From: CAVYWD01 sp963772225
GTDB taxonomy: Bacteria > Myxococcota > Myxococcia > Myxococcales > UBA5297
Assembly: GCA_963772225.1 (NCBI GenBank)
Contig: CAVYWD010000008.1
Span: forward strand, 1 to 64,000
DNA: 64,000 nucleotides
Reading direction: 5' to 3'
Shown one piece after another: positions 45,781 to 54,321 of this stretch (positions within the stretch are counted from its first letter, which is position 1; each line of letters starts with the position of its first letter). A model generated the notes under the pieces. It made no database searches. It saw only the letters and a list, made by a program, of their open reading frames with translations, and was not told where the DNA came from. The position numbers and the translations under genes are program-made.

Positions 45781-46428
45781 ATGGACGCATTCCTGTTCGA
45801 CCTCGACGGCACGCTGCTCGACTCGGCCCTCGACGTCGCCCTGAGCGCGGCACACGCGCGGGCGGCGGTCGGGCTGCCTCCCCGGCCGGCGGGCGAGATC
45901 TTGGGGTTCATCGGCGAGGGCGCGCTGCGGCTCATCGAGCGGACGCTCGGCCCGGAGCACGGCGAGCTCATCCCGCGGGCCCTGGCTGCCTGGACGGAGC
46001 ACTACTCGGCGCACATGCTCGACCACACGCGGGCGTATCCGGGCATCCCCGAGGCGGCGGCGTCGCTCTCGGGCGCCCGCGCGGTAGTGACCAACAAGCC
46101 AGGGCCGAGCGCGCGCCAGCTCATCGAGGCGCTGGGGCTCGCGGCGCTCTTCCCGGTGGTGGTCGGCGGCGGCGACACGCCGACGCGCAAGCCCGACGCG
46201 GGCCCGGTTCGCGCGGCGCTCGAGCGGCTCCCGAAGTGCGAGCGGGCAATCCTCATCGGGGACAGCGCGGTCGATGCGCAGACCGCGGTCGCCGCGGGCA
46301 TCCCCTTCGTCGGGGTGCTCTGGGGGCTGGGGAAGAAACAGGACATGGAGCACGCGGGCGCGCGGCGATTCGTGGAGCGGGTCGAGGAGCTGCCGGAGGC
46401 GGTGCGAGAGGCGCTGGAGGGCGGCTGA
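45781..46428 (+). CDS. HAD-family phosphatase, MupP/Gph-like
   Basis: 215 residues. HAD motifs: LFDLDGTLLDS (I), ARAVVTNKPGP (II/III Lys region), and ILIGDSAVDAQTA (IV). The cap helical region lies at ~15-80. By sequence it could be phosphoglycolate phosphatase, but it is divergent from and 135 bp away from the amgK-murU operon. In pseudomonads AmgK, MurU and the HAD enzyme MupP (MurNAc-6-phosphate phosphatase) form one recycling route, so MupP is the better reading of the context. That is inference. Confidence 0.75.
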   Translation: MDAFLFDLDGTLLDSALDVALSAAHARAAVGLPPRPAGEILGFIGEGALRLIERTLGPEHGELIPRALAAWTEHYSAHMLDHTRAYPGIPEAAASLSGARAVVTNKPGPSARQLIEALGLAALFPVVVGGGDTPTRKPDAGPVRAALERLPKCERAILIGDSAVDAQTAVAAGIPFVGVLWGLGKKQDMEHAGARRFVERVEELPEAVREALEGG

Positions 46429-46438
46429 GGCCGCGCCT

Positions 46439-46888
46439 TCAGTCCTCCTCGCCCCGCTCGAGCCGCTCGACGTCGGCCAGGTCTTGGAGGCGCCCCGAGG
46501 CGCGTTTGTTCTTGATGAGGTGCTCTCTGGACAGCACGGAGGTCGCGACACCGCCGAAGCTCGCGGGGAGGCGCGAAGGCCAAGCCTCCTCGAACTCAAC
46601 GCCGTCGATCTTGGTGAGGATGTCGATGCGAACCGGAGCGACGCCGATCTGAAACACCGTGCCGGGGCTCGCGAGGTCGTCGGGCCTCAACTCGGTGAGG
46701 GGGGCTCCGAAGCCCGCGAGGGCGCGATACGCGCGGGCGGCATTCTCCAGAGTCGGCCGAATCCAGATGTCGAGGTCCTTGGTCGCTCGAATCGCCCCGT
46801 GGACCGCAAGGGCGTGCGCGCCGACGACGAGGTGCTCAACGCGGTGGTCTAAGAACGCGCGCAACAGATTGACGAAGTCTCGGTTCAC
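46439..46888 (-). CDS. Nucleotidyltransferase of the MNT/DUF6036 type
   Basis: 149 residues with a GTG start (MNRDFVNLLRAFLDHRV). The motif VGAHALAVHGAIRATKDLDI is the G-[GA]-x-A-x(n)-D-x-D signature of minimal nucleotidyltransferases, with DLDIWI as the catalytic Asp pair, and VAPVRIDILTKID carries the third Asp. Such proteins serve as parts of toxin-antitoxin pairs (AMPylating or AbiEii-like). It overlaps the upstream small gene by 53 bp. Confidence 0.8.
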   Translation of the reverse strand: MNRDFVNLLRAFLDHRVEHLVVGAHALAVHGAIRATKDLDIWIRPTLENAARAYRALAGFGAPLTELRPDDLASPGTVFQIGVAPVRIDILTKIDGVEFEEAWPSRLPASFGGVATSVLSREHLIKNKRASGRLQDLADVERLERGEED

Positions 46889-47015
46889 GCTGCCCCTCCG
46901 GGTACCACGCCAGGCAGTCGAGCGTGAGCTGCCAAACGGCCTCGAGCCGCTCCTCGATGCTCATGGGAGGAGTCGGTCGACATTCGACCTTGATGACTTT
47001 GGGCGCGTTCGGCAC
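46836..47015 (-). CDS. Small protein paired with the nucleotidyltransferase
   Basis: 59 residues from a GTG at 47015 (VPNAPKVIKVECRPTPP, MSIEERLEAVWQLTLDCLAW). The upstream part of the open frame has no family features. A short basic start, a Pro-rich linker and an amphipathic helix are typical of the small partners encoded before DUF6036-type nucleotidyltransferases. An unusually long 53-bp overlap with the next gene implies coupled translation. Confidence 0.6.
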   Translation of the reverse strand: MPNAPKVIKVECRPTPPMSIEERLEAVWQLTLDCLAWYPEGQREPRLRQSVARVLRPPR

Positions 47016-47159
47016 GAGATGATCATAACAGCTGTGGGGCGGAAGATCCGACCTCTCCCCCTTCGCCCAATCCTCGCGAGCGGGGAGGGCGCTGGGGGTG
47101 AGGCTGGAGAAACACCTCGCCCAGGTACACCCGGTGAGCGCCATCGAAGCGGGCAAGGC

Positions 47160-48261
47160 TCACGCGGGCTTCTCCGCCGCCGTCTTGCCGCCGCAATTCG
47201 AGCAGTAAGGAAAATGCAGGAAGTTGCGCTTCCCGCACACCGGGCAGGGGCCAAAGAGCGGAAGTCCGCAGAAGGGGCAGTGGGCTGGTGCTTCCTCGAC
47301 GGCCCGGATTCTCATTGGCTTGGCGAAGCCCGGGATACCACTTGTCAACCAAGAAATCCCGCTCGCAGGAAGGGCAGTTGTGAGACCGGAATGCCTCTTG
47401 GGCGACCTCCTCCTTGATGGTTCCCGCGCGCTCCTGAGCCGTCGCCTCCAGCTCTCGCCGCTTTCGCTCGAGGTAGCGGCCGAGTTGGCGGATCACGGAG
47501 AGGGCGGCGATGAGCGAGAGCACCACGCCCACCACCAGGCGAATGTACCCGCCGAAGCTGGGCAGGTAAGGCACCAGGCCCACGAAGAAGGCATACAGCG
47601 CGAAGAGGACATAGGCCCAGACGACGGGCCAGAAGCGGCTTTTGCGGAAGCGGAGGACGAGCAACACCGCCAACGCGAGGAGCGGAAGGACAATGCCGAG
47701 CCTGAGGCCGAAGACTTTCAGCGAATAGGTTCGCATCGCAGCGGAGTAGCGAACGTCGCCCTCTCGCTCGACCTGTGCGACCTTGCCGCGAGCTCGGTTC
47801 AGCTGCTCGGTCACCCCGGCAGACTGCGCCTCGATGTCGTCGATGCGGGCCTGCCAGCTCTCCTGGATGGCGCGGAAGTCGTCGAGGGACTTGGCACGGC
47901 CGCGCACTTCCTTGTCCTCTTGGATGGATCCGATGGTGGCGCGCGCTTCCAGCCAGTCCTCGTACGACTGCTTCTGCGCCTGGTACTGGCGGCGGGCTTT
48001 CTCCACGGACTTTTGGAAGAGGGCGCTGGTCTCGGCGTTGCTCGAGTACAGCTTCTCGAGGCGCGCCACCTCGGCGCGGGCCGCCTCCAAGGCGGGCCCG
48101 TCCACGAAGTCGCGCTGCTCGGGAGCCCGCATCCAGTCGTCGCAGTCGCTCAGGAGCTTGTTGCCCAGGGCGATCAAGAAGCCCCCCAAGGCCAGCATGA
48201 TGAGCACGAGCACGGCGCGGGAGAGCTTTTCGATGCGTGTGATGGAACCTTTGTAGCTCAT
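47160..48261 (-). CDS. Membrane coiled-coil protein with C-terminal double zinc ribbon; one frameshift near 47330
   Basis: About 366 residues if repaired, from ATG 48261 (MSYKGSITRIEKLSRAVLVL). One N-terminal helix (VLVLIMLALGGFLIALG), a long coiled coil (~50-185, e.g. ARAEVARLEKLYSSNAET), three more helices (~200-290), then HNCPSCERDFLVDKWYPG. Here one extra base in a CCC/GGG run shifts the frame; the other frame continues FAKPMRIRAVEEAPAHCPFC, GPCPVCGKRNF and YCSNCGGKT. The three CxxC pairs would form zinc ribbons in the cytoplasm. No known family. Confidence 0.75.
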
Positions 48262-48435
48262 CGCTGATCTCCGTCGACGCCGGGCGGTCGCAGAGCTCCG
48301 TTGCCGGCGCAGCCGGCGAAGCGGCGCCGCACCCGAGCCGATTCGATGCAGGATAGCCGATGCCTCGGCGCAGCGCCGGACTCGGAGGTCAACGGACTCG
48401 GAGGTCAAGCCTCGGCCTGCTCGCGCCGACGGAGC

Positions 48436-48464
48436 TTGACAAAGCGGTTAGCGATCGCTAACTA
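48436..48464 (+). promoter_or_regulatory. Promoter of the TetR gene, predicting a leaderless transcript
   Basis: TTGACA (48436-48441), a 17-bp spacer and TAACTA (48459-48464) form a near-consensus promoter. The start ATG at 48471 is only 7 bp downstream of the -10 box, which is where transcription should begin, so the mRNA would have no leader. Confidence 0.6.
48447..48462. promoter_or_regulatory. TetR operator, autoregulatory
   Basis: GTTAGCGATCGCTAAC is a perfect 16-bp palindrome overlapping the spacer and -10 box of the TetR promoter. A related site (GTTAGC ... CACTAAC) lies before the SDR-fusion gene. Confidence 0.8.
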
Positions 48465-48470
48465 TCGCTT

Positions 48471-49079
48471 ATGGCTCCCGCGCCCCGCTTCTTCGTCGCC
48501 GAAGGCGACCCTCCGTCCAAGCAGAGCATCCTGCGGGCGGCGCTCAAGCTCTTCGTGCGCCACGGCATCTGGGGCACCAGCGTCCGGATGATCGGCGAGG
48601 AGGCCGGGTACACGAACCCGGCGCTGTTCAAGTTCTTCGAGTCCAAGGACGCGCTCGCCCTCCATCTCTTCGAGCGCTGCTACACCCGGCTCGCCTCGGC
48701 GGTCGAGCGGGCCGTTCGCGGCAAGCCGTTCGCCGAGGCGCTGGAGGGGGTCGTGGACGCGTACCTTTCCGCCATGGACGAGGACCTGGAGGCGGTGGTC
48801 TTCGTTCAGGACTCTCTGCGCGAGCTCTGGCCGCGCGCCGCGTCGGCGGTGCGCCAGCGCTCCGTCCTCGGCCTGCTGGAAGCGCTGTTCGAGCGGGGCC
48901 TGCGCGAGGGAGCGGTGGCCGGCTACAGCGGGACCGAGGTGCCGGTGGCCGCGCTCGCGGGGCTCTTGGCTCAGTTCGGGCGCATGGCCTACTTCGGCGA
49001 GATCCGGGGCCCGGTGCGCGAGTCGCGGGCGGACCTCCTGAGGGCCGTCCGCGGGATGGCCAAAGCCTCGAAACGGTAG
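48471..49079 (+). CDS. TetR-family transcriptional regulator
   Basis: 202 residues. N-terminal helix-turn-helix: SILRAALKLFVRHGIWGTSV, RMIGEEAGYTNPALFKFFES. The remaining ~150 residues are the ligand-binding domain. The matching palindromes before its own gene and before 49170 indicate that it represses itself and the SDR-membrane fusion downstream on the same strand. Confidence 0.9.
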   Translation: MAPAPRFFVAEGDPPSKQSILRAALKLFVRHGIWGTSVRMIGEEAGYTNPALFKFFESKDALALHLFERCYTRLASAVERAVRGKPFAEALEGVVDAYLSAMDEDLEAVVFVQDSLRELWPRAASAVRQRSVLGLLEALFERGLREGAVAGYSGTEVPVAALAGLLAQFGRMAYFGEIRGPVRESRADLLRAVRGMAKASKR

Positions 49080-49125
49080 CTCGCCGCTCGAAGGGACCGA
49101 TGGACTCTTTCTTTGCGACTGGAGA

Positions 49126-49145
49126 GTTAGCAAATGCTCACTAAC
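49126..49145. promoter_or_regulatory. Second TetR operator, upstream of the SDR-membrane fusion
   Basis: GTTAGCAAATGCTCACTAAC shares the GTTAGC and CTAAC half sites with the operator at 48447-48462 and lies 25 bp before the GTG start at 49170, so the same TetR protein should control both genes. Confidence 0.7.
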
Positions 49146-49169
49146 GAAGGGCAACGAGGAGGTGCGAGC

Positions 49170-50705
49170 GTGAAGGCAAAGGCGATGTTCGTGCTGGGCG
49201 GCACCGGCTTCATCGGGTCGGAGGTCGTCCGGGAGGCGGTGAGGCAGGGCTTCGAGGTGCGGGCCCTGACGCGCACCGAGGAGAAGGCCGAGCGGCTGCG
49301 CTCGCTCGGGGCGACTCCAGTCCTGGGAGACGCGCGCGAGCCGGCGGGGTGGATCGGCGCGGCGCGCGGCGCCGAGGTGCTGGTCGACCTCACGCAGCCG
49401 GAGCTGCCGGCGCGGATTCGCCCTGAGGACATCGAGGCCGTCGCCCGCGCGCGAGGGTCCATGGTGCAAAGCCTGCTCGCCGAGCTGGGCGAGCTGCAGG
49501 GCGGCGAGCGCCCGCTGCTCGTCTGCGCGAGCGGCACCGACGACCTCGAGCCTGACGGCCAGGGCCGAATCGACGGCGCCTCGCCGCTGCGGGCCGAGCC
49601 GGTGGGCTTCGGGCGGGTGGGCGTCCCGCTCCGCCGGCTCGTCGAGGGCTCGAAGATCGACGCTTGCTTCCTATACCTGGGGACGGTCTACGGGCCGGGA
49701 AAGAGCTTCGCGGCCACCCTCTTTCCGCGGCTCGCGCAGGGGCGGATGGCGCTGCCGTCGCCGGCGCGCAATCGCCTTCCGCTCATCCACGTCGAGGACG
49801 CGGCGCGGGCCATCGTCCACCTCGCGCGGCTCGGGAGGGAGCGGCTCGCGGGCCGCGGCTTCCTCTTGGTGGACCCCGCGGGCGGCGCCCGCCTCGGGCC
49901 GTTCTTCGACCTCGCCGCCGAGTTGATGGGCGCCGCGAGGCCGCGCCGGATTCCTGCCTGGCTCTTCTCGGCCCTGGTCGGCCGGGTCCTCTTCGAGACG
50001 CTGACTCGAGACATCGAGGCGAGGCCTTCGGAGCTCCTCGCCACCGGCTTCGAATTCACCTTTCCTGGAATTCGCGAAGGGCTCGCCGCCACGCTGAGCG
50101 CTTTGGGCTATTCGCCTGCGAATGCAGAAAAGAGGAATCGGCGCCCGAGCCGCGCGACGAAATGGCTCGGGGTTGCCGCGATCGCGATGCTCGCGCTCGC
50201 CAATGCTCCCGGCTTTCCCTGGAGCGCGAAGGCCCTGCGCGCGCTGGCGGGGGGCGAGCGAATTCTGGACATGCGGATCGGATATTCGCCGGGCGACGCG
50301 CACCGGCTCATGGACGCGCTCGGGGCTGCGGGCCGGCGTCGGTATCTCCAGGAGATCTGGACCATGGACCTGCTATTGCCGGCGGTGTGCGGGCTCTTTC
50401 TCTTTTCGGCGATAGGGCGCGGGCCATTTCGCAGATGGCGCCTTCTGGGGCTCCTGGCCGGAGCCGCCGATTTCCTCGAAAACGGGGCCGTCACCGGCCT
50501 CTTGCTCGCTTATCCCGCGCGCCGCGACGGGCTCGCGCTCGCGGCGAGCGCGCTCACGGCCGTCAAGTTCGCCCTCTATTTTGCCGCGCTGGGGCTCGCC
50601 GCGCTGGGGGCGTGGCGGGGCCGAAGGCGCGCGGCCGGGAGCGCCGCCAAAGTGGGCGATCTCGAAGGCCGCGCGAGAAGCCTCAAAGCTCCTTCGCCGC
50701 GATGA
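49170..50705 (+). CDS. NAD(P)-binding epimerase/SDR domain fused to a membrane domain
   Basis: 511 residues. I use the GTG at 49170 because GAGGAGG lies 7 bp before it; the ATG at 49134 sits inside the operator. Residues ~1-315 are an atypical short-chain dehydrogenase: the nucleotide motif VLGGTGFIGSEVV and LYLGTVYGPGKSFA (YxxxK-like positions altered). Residues ~335-490 contain about four hydrophobic helices (WLGVAAIAMLALANAP, LLLPAVCGLFLFSAIG, LLGLLAGAADFLENGA, FALYFAALGLAALGAW). Substrate unknown; a lipid or quinone is plausible because of the membrane half. Controlled by the adjacent TetR gene. Confidence 0.75.
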   Translation: MKAKAMFVLGGTGFIGSEVVREAVRQGFEVRALTRTEEKAERLRSLGATPVLGDAREPAGWIGAARGAEVLVDLTQPELPARIRPEDIEAVARARGSMVQSLLAELGELQGGERPLLVCASGTDDLEPDGQGRIDGASPLRAEPVGFGRVGVPLRRLVEGSKIDACFLYLGTVYGPGKSFAATLFPRLAQGRMALPSPARNRLPLIHVEDAARAIVHLARLGRERLAGRGFLLVDPAGGARLGPFFDLAAELMGAARPRRIPAWLFSALVGRVLFETLTRDIEARPSELLATGFEFTFPGIREGLAATLSALGYSPANAEKRNRRPSRATKWLGVAAIAMLALANAPGFPWSAKALRALAGGERILDMRIGYSPGDAHRLMDALGAAGRRRYLQEIWTMDLLLPAVCGLFLFSAIGRGPFRRWRLLGLLAGAADFLENGAVTGLLLAYPARRDGLALAASALTAVKFALYFAALGLAALGAWRGRRRAAGSAAKVGDLEGRARSLKAPSPR

Positions 50706-50777
50706 AGTCGTGGCGGCCGGCAGCCTGGATGAGCCAGGTGGCGCGGCCCGCGTCGGACTCGGCCAGGCGCGAGACGC

Positions 50778-52418
50778 TCAAGGCGCCGGGAGCTCGTAGG
50801 CGAGGGCCTTCCCTATTTGACACAGCGGCCGGCCCAGGCGCTTCGGCAGCGGCTCTGCCGGCGGATAGACGGTGCGCTCCCCCACGAAGAAGTGAGTCGC
50901 GGAGAGCGCCCCGAGGATCTTCCCGACCTCGTCGGCGACCGTGCAGTGCTGGTGCGCGTTGAGCGCCACGAAGCCGGCGAGCGCGGGGATCCATTGCGTG
51001 GCGTCGCCATAGCTCCCGCCGAAGACGGACCCCGGTGGGGCGGTCGCCGCCAGACATTCGATGGCGCGCACGTCGTCGCGCGTGGCGATGGGCACCGCGA
51101 GCTGGTACGAGCGCAGGTGAACCGAAGCCGCCGCGATGGCGGCCAGCAACGCCAAGCCGCGGGACAGGCGTACGCCGTAGACGCGGACATGGCCCGCACT
51201 CCCTGCGCTCTCCAGGGCAGCTCCGACGAACGCCGCGGCGGCGACGGTGAACAGCAGAGTGAGGCGCAATGGATAGAGCAGCGTCCCAACGAAGGGAATG
51301 TCGGGCCCCAGCCTGAGCAGCAGGCCGAAGCTCACGACAAACCCAGCGAACAAGGCGACGCGCCGGCGCCCTTGAGCCCAGCGCAGCTCGAAGGCGGCGG
51401 CGCTGACGACGACGAAGGTCATTGGCCCGTGGAGCGAATGGTACAAGCCCCTCCATACCCGCAGAAAGAAGAGCCACTTCGGCCCTTCCACCATCGCTTC
51501 GATCCTGCGACCGTAATCGAGAATTCCCGCGATCTCGTCCCCCGAGAGGTGCGGCCCCAGCCTTTGAGCGAGCAGCATTGCGCCGGCGAATGCGGCGAGC
51601 GCGAGCCCTGCGGCGACGGTACACGCTCTCCCCTGTGGTTGGCGGCGAAGCATCGCGACGAGCCAAGCCCCGGCGATCGCCAGGGCGCCTGCCACGGCTC
51701 CCATCGGATGGATTCCCACCGCGCCGACCATCAAGAAGGCGGCGAGCAGCGAGCCGATGAGCGCGCCGAGTCGACCGGCGGCGACGCTCGCGATCAGCCC
51801 TGCCGCGAAGAGCCCCAGGGCGAGCGCGAGGACGTTGGGGTTGCCGCCCCACCCGAAGAACGCCTGCGGCTGCCCCGAGAGCAGAAGGGTCGCCGCAGCA
51901 AGCCCAACGGCGTGGCGCAGCCCGAAGGCATGGCGAAGGACCAGTGCCATCCCGAAGCCGAAGAGGAGGTAGCTCACCGCTGCCACGAACAACCCTGCGC
52001 GCGCGAGGCCGAGCGCGAGGCTCGCCACCGCCACGAGGCCGGAGAAGCCGCGGGGATAGACCGCCTCGAAGCTTCCCCACGCCGGGGAGAGAATCGATTC
52101 CCCGCGGATCATCGGACGGGCGAGCGCCACGTGCATCGCCATGTCCGCCCCCGGAGGCACCGCCATCGTGAGCACGGGGATGAAGAACGTCACCAGAGCG
52201 AGGGCCACCCAGGCGCTTTTGGGCTCCGCGGCCGCGCCCCTCCGGCGCCAGGTCGCGAGAAGGCCAGCCGCGGCTCCCAGTGCGAGGGCGCCCGAGATCG
52301 CAGGGGCAGCGGCGCGTGGAAACGCCGAGGCCACAGCGGCGGCCGCCGCCCCGCACGCCGCTGCGACGCCGAGGCGATCCAGGGCCGGCAAACCGCTGCG
52401 ATTGACAGGGTCCAGCAT
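50778..52418 (-). CDS. Polytopic membrane protein, GT-C glycosyltransferase-like
   Basis: 546 residues with about 12 hydrophobic helices. VLTMAVPPGADMAMHVALAR carries a D in the first external loop after the first helices, as in GT-C enzymes, and YPRGFSGLVAVASLALGL follows. The C-terminal part is a small soluble domain (ATAPPGSVFGGSYGDATQW). I would expect a lipid-linked sugar transfer on the outer face of the membrane but cannot name the substrate. Confidence 0.6.
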   Translation of the reverse strand: MLDPVNRSGLPALDRLGVAAACGAAAAAVASAFPRAAAPAISGALALGAAAGLLATWRRRGAAAEPKSAWVALALVTFFIPVLTMAVPPGADMAMHVALARPMIRGESILSPAWGSFEAVYPRGFSGLVAVASLALGLARAGLFVAAVSYLLFGFGMALVLRHAFGLRHAVGLAAATLLLSGQPQAFFGWGGNPNVLALALGLFAAGLIASVAAGRLGALIGSLLAAFLMVGAVGIHPMGAVAGALAIAGAWLVAMLRRQPQGRACTVAAGLALAAFAGAMLLAQRLGPHLSGDEIAGILDYGRRIEAMVEGPKWLFFLRVWRGLYHSLHGPMTFVVVSAAAFELRWAQGRRRVALFAGFVVSFGLLLRLGPDIPFVGTLLYPLRLTLLFTVAAAAFVGAALESAGSAGHVRVYGVRLSRGLALLAAIAAASVHLRSYQLAVPIATRDDVRAIECLAATAPPGSVFGGSYGDATQWIPALAGFVALNAHQHCTVADEVGKILGALSATHFFVGERTVYPPAEPLPKRLGRPLCQIGKALAYELPAP

Positions 52419-52845
52419 TCTTTTGCCTCACTTCGGTTCGGGGCCTGTGACACTAGATTGCCCGCCGACCACAAGCGACCCCGGAAACCGAGCAGCCCCT
52501 CGGCGCGGCGGCGAGCCCCAGAGCTCGTGCAGGCCGCCATCGTGATGCAGGCGAGTGCGCGGAAGCGTTGGAAGCGAGCCGTCCCCAGCGAATTCCGCGA
52601 TTGCGGCCCGCGAATCCGCAGGACCGGCCGCCCGAGAATTGGCTGCCCGAGGACCGGCCGCGCCAGGCGGATTCAGGGAAAGGCATCGCCGCGCCATCCG
52701 ATGAGCGTGTGCGCCCCGCGGCCGATTCGCGCCGGCCTCGAATCGAGCTCGCGGGCGGGCGCTCCTGGCGCCTGGCCCTGACCCGGTCGGCTCGGTCGGC
52801 TCGGTCGGTCCTGTGTCCCCTCGAGATCATTCGCCCGGAGGACCG
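52419..52845. other. No gene recognised
   Basis: High-GC sequence with overlapping Arg/Pro-rich frames on both strands. A short tandem repeat (GGTCGGCTC units near 52787-52810) is the only clear structure. Confidence 0.4.
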
Positions 52846-52893
52846 ATGCAGCTTCACAAGACGGCGCTCGCGGCGATGAGCCTTCTTTTCGGC
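52846..52893 (+). pseudogene. Truncated gene: only the signal peptide remains
   Basis: After a good ribosome site (CGGAGGACCG) the frame reads MQLHKTALAAMSLLFG and is then cut by a repeat (52894-53000) found again at 62001. The rest of the gene is not seen. Confidence 0.5.
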
Positions 52894-53000
52894 GCGACGC
52901 TTGCTCGCCGGGTCGGGGATGGCCTAGCCTCAGCTCGGTTTTGCCAGCAAAGACGCTCGCGTCGGCTCTGCCCCGTAGGACCGTTCGGCGGTCTCCCACC
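52894..53000. repeat. 107-bp solo repeat, copy 1 (same as 62001-62107)
   Basis: Identical, same orientation, to 62001-62107. The other copy lies just downstream of the C-terminal fragment of an IS91-family transposase, so this may be a relic of that element's end left by one-ended transposition. The mobile origin is inference. Confidence 0.8.
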
Positions 53001-53006
53001 TCTCAG

Positions 53007-53080
53007 GGCGAAAAGGCCGTTCTTTTCGCCTTGGTGCAAACTCCGGGAGAAGCCGCGCGCTTCGCGGACCCTCCCGGAGT
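53007..53080. terminator. Two adjacent stem-loops, possible bidirectional terminator
   Basis: GGCGAAAAG/CTTTTCGCC (53007-53015 and 53022-53030) and ACTCCGGGAG/CTCCCGGAGT (53040-53049 and 53071-53080), the second with a nested CCGCG/CGCGG stem. The first resembles a terminator hairpin; no long U run follows. Confidence 0.4.
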
Positions 53081-53220
53081 CACAGCCTTCGGTGTGTGGC
53101 CCCGGCTATTCGAAACGTCGGCACGATGCGGGACAGCACACTGGGGGCCTCTAGTGGTCGCCGATCGCCGCTTGAGTCATTGGTACCGATGATTCCAATG
53201 GACAGGGCCTGGGCGCCCGC

Positions 53221-54321
53221 TTACGGCGCGATCTCGTACTGGCGCCACGCGCTACCCGGCGTCGCCCAGTAGTACTGGAGCGAGTTATTCGGCCCCACCG
53301 CCACGACGTCCGCCTCACCGCTCGGATTCGTGGATCGTACGAAGACCGAGGGGTTCGAGAAGGTCGTCCCGACGCCCGCGATCTGGCTATGGCTCCACGC
53401 GCTCCCCGGCGTCGCCCAGTAGTACTGGAGAGAATTGTTCGGCCCCACCGCCACGACGTCCGCCTCACCGCTCGGAGTGGACCGCACGACGATCGAAGGG
53501 GCCGAGTACGTCGTCCCAGTTCCCGCGATCGCGGAATGGCTCCACGCGCTCCCGGGCGTCGCCCAGTAGTACTGGAGAGAATTGTTCGGCCCCATCGCCA
53601 CGACGCCCGCCTCACCGCTCGGATTCGTGGACCGCACGACGATCGAAGGGGCCGAGTACGTCGTCCCGGTTCCCGCGATCGCGGTATGGCTCCACGCGCT
53701 CCCCGGCGTCGCCCAGTAGTACTGGAGAGAATTGTTCGGCCCCACCGCCACGACGTCCGCCTCACCGCTCGGATTCGTGGACCGCACGACAATCGAGGGG
53801 TCCGAGAACGTCGTCCCGGCACCGGCGATCTGGGCATGGCTCCAGGCGCTACCCGGCGTGGCCCAGTAGTACTGGAGCGAGTTGTTCGGCCCCATCACCA
53901 CGATGTCCGCCTCGCCGTTGGGGCGGACGTACAGGCTCGCGGCCGAGAACGCCATCCCGGGGACCGCCACCTGCGTACCCATCCAGGCGCCACGTGGAGC
54001 CACCCAGTAGTACCAGAGCGAGCGATCCGTCCCAACCGCCACGACGTCCGCTTCGCCGCTTGGGTTCGCGGACCGCACGAATACGTGAGGTTGCAGGACA
54101 CCCAGGACCACTGCGTCCTCGCTGGTTCCCGTGACATCGACGCAGGCGTTCTCAGGGCCGCAGGCAAAAGGAGTTCGAGCGTGCGCTCGGGGAGCAAATG
54201 CGAGCGTTCGAGAACGAGGTGAATGCGGAGCAGCTTGCTCAGTACGACACCGAAGCCCAGACCATCGTGGTGGCCGGCGTGAAGATGGGCCTGTGCCTGA
54301 AGAGCGGGAAATCAGAGGCAA
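53221..54321 (-). CDS. Beta-propeller lectin-like repeat protein (PLL/tectonin-like)
   Basis: Up to 366 residues; the true start is uncertain, since the first ~75 residues look non-coding and no signal peptide is seen. The remaining ~290 residues are six near-identical 49-residue units (IAGTGTTYSAPSIVVRS, PSGEADVVAVGPNNSLQYYW, ATPGSAWSHS). This looks like a PLL/tectonin-type propeller, whose blades bind sugars such as fucose. One unit lacks a single Asn (STPSGEAD), an in-frame 3-bp loss. Near-identity of the blades implies recent expansion. The gene may be 5'-truncated. Confidence 0.65.
   Translation of the reverse strand: MPLISRSSGTGPSSRRPPRWSGLRCRTEQAAPHSPRSRTLAFAPRAHARTPFACGPENACVDVTGTSEDAVVLGVLQPHVFVRSANPSGEADVVAVGTDRSLWYYWVAPRGAWMGTQVAVPGMAFSAASLYVRPNGEADIVVMGPNNSLQYYWATPGSAWSHAQIAGAGTTFSDPSIVVRSTNPSGEADVVAVGPNNSLQYYWATPGSAWSHTAIAGTGTTYSAPSIVVRSTNPSGEAGVVAMGPNNSLQYYWATPGSAWSHSAIAGTGTTYSAPSIVVRSTPSGEADVVAVGPNNSLQYYWATPGSAWSHSQIAGVGTTFSNPSVFVRSTNPSGEADVVAVGPNNSLQYYWATPGSAWRQYEIAP
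53235..54100. repeat. Tandem 147-bp repeats coding for propeller blades
   Basis: Units of 147 bp, for example the GGCGTCGCCCAGTAGTACTG block recurring about every 147 bp, with very few differences. Confidence 0.85.

Noticed and set aside
53235..54100. Regular repeats considered as a CRISPR array
   Set aside because: The 147-bp units are contiguous, in frame and encode propeller blades; there are no spacers or cas genes.
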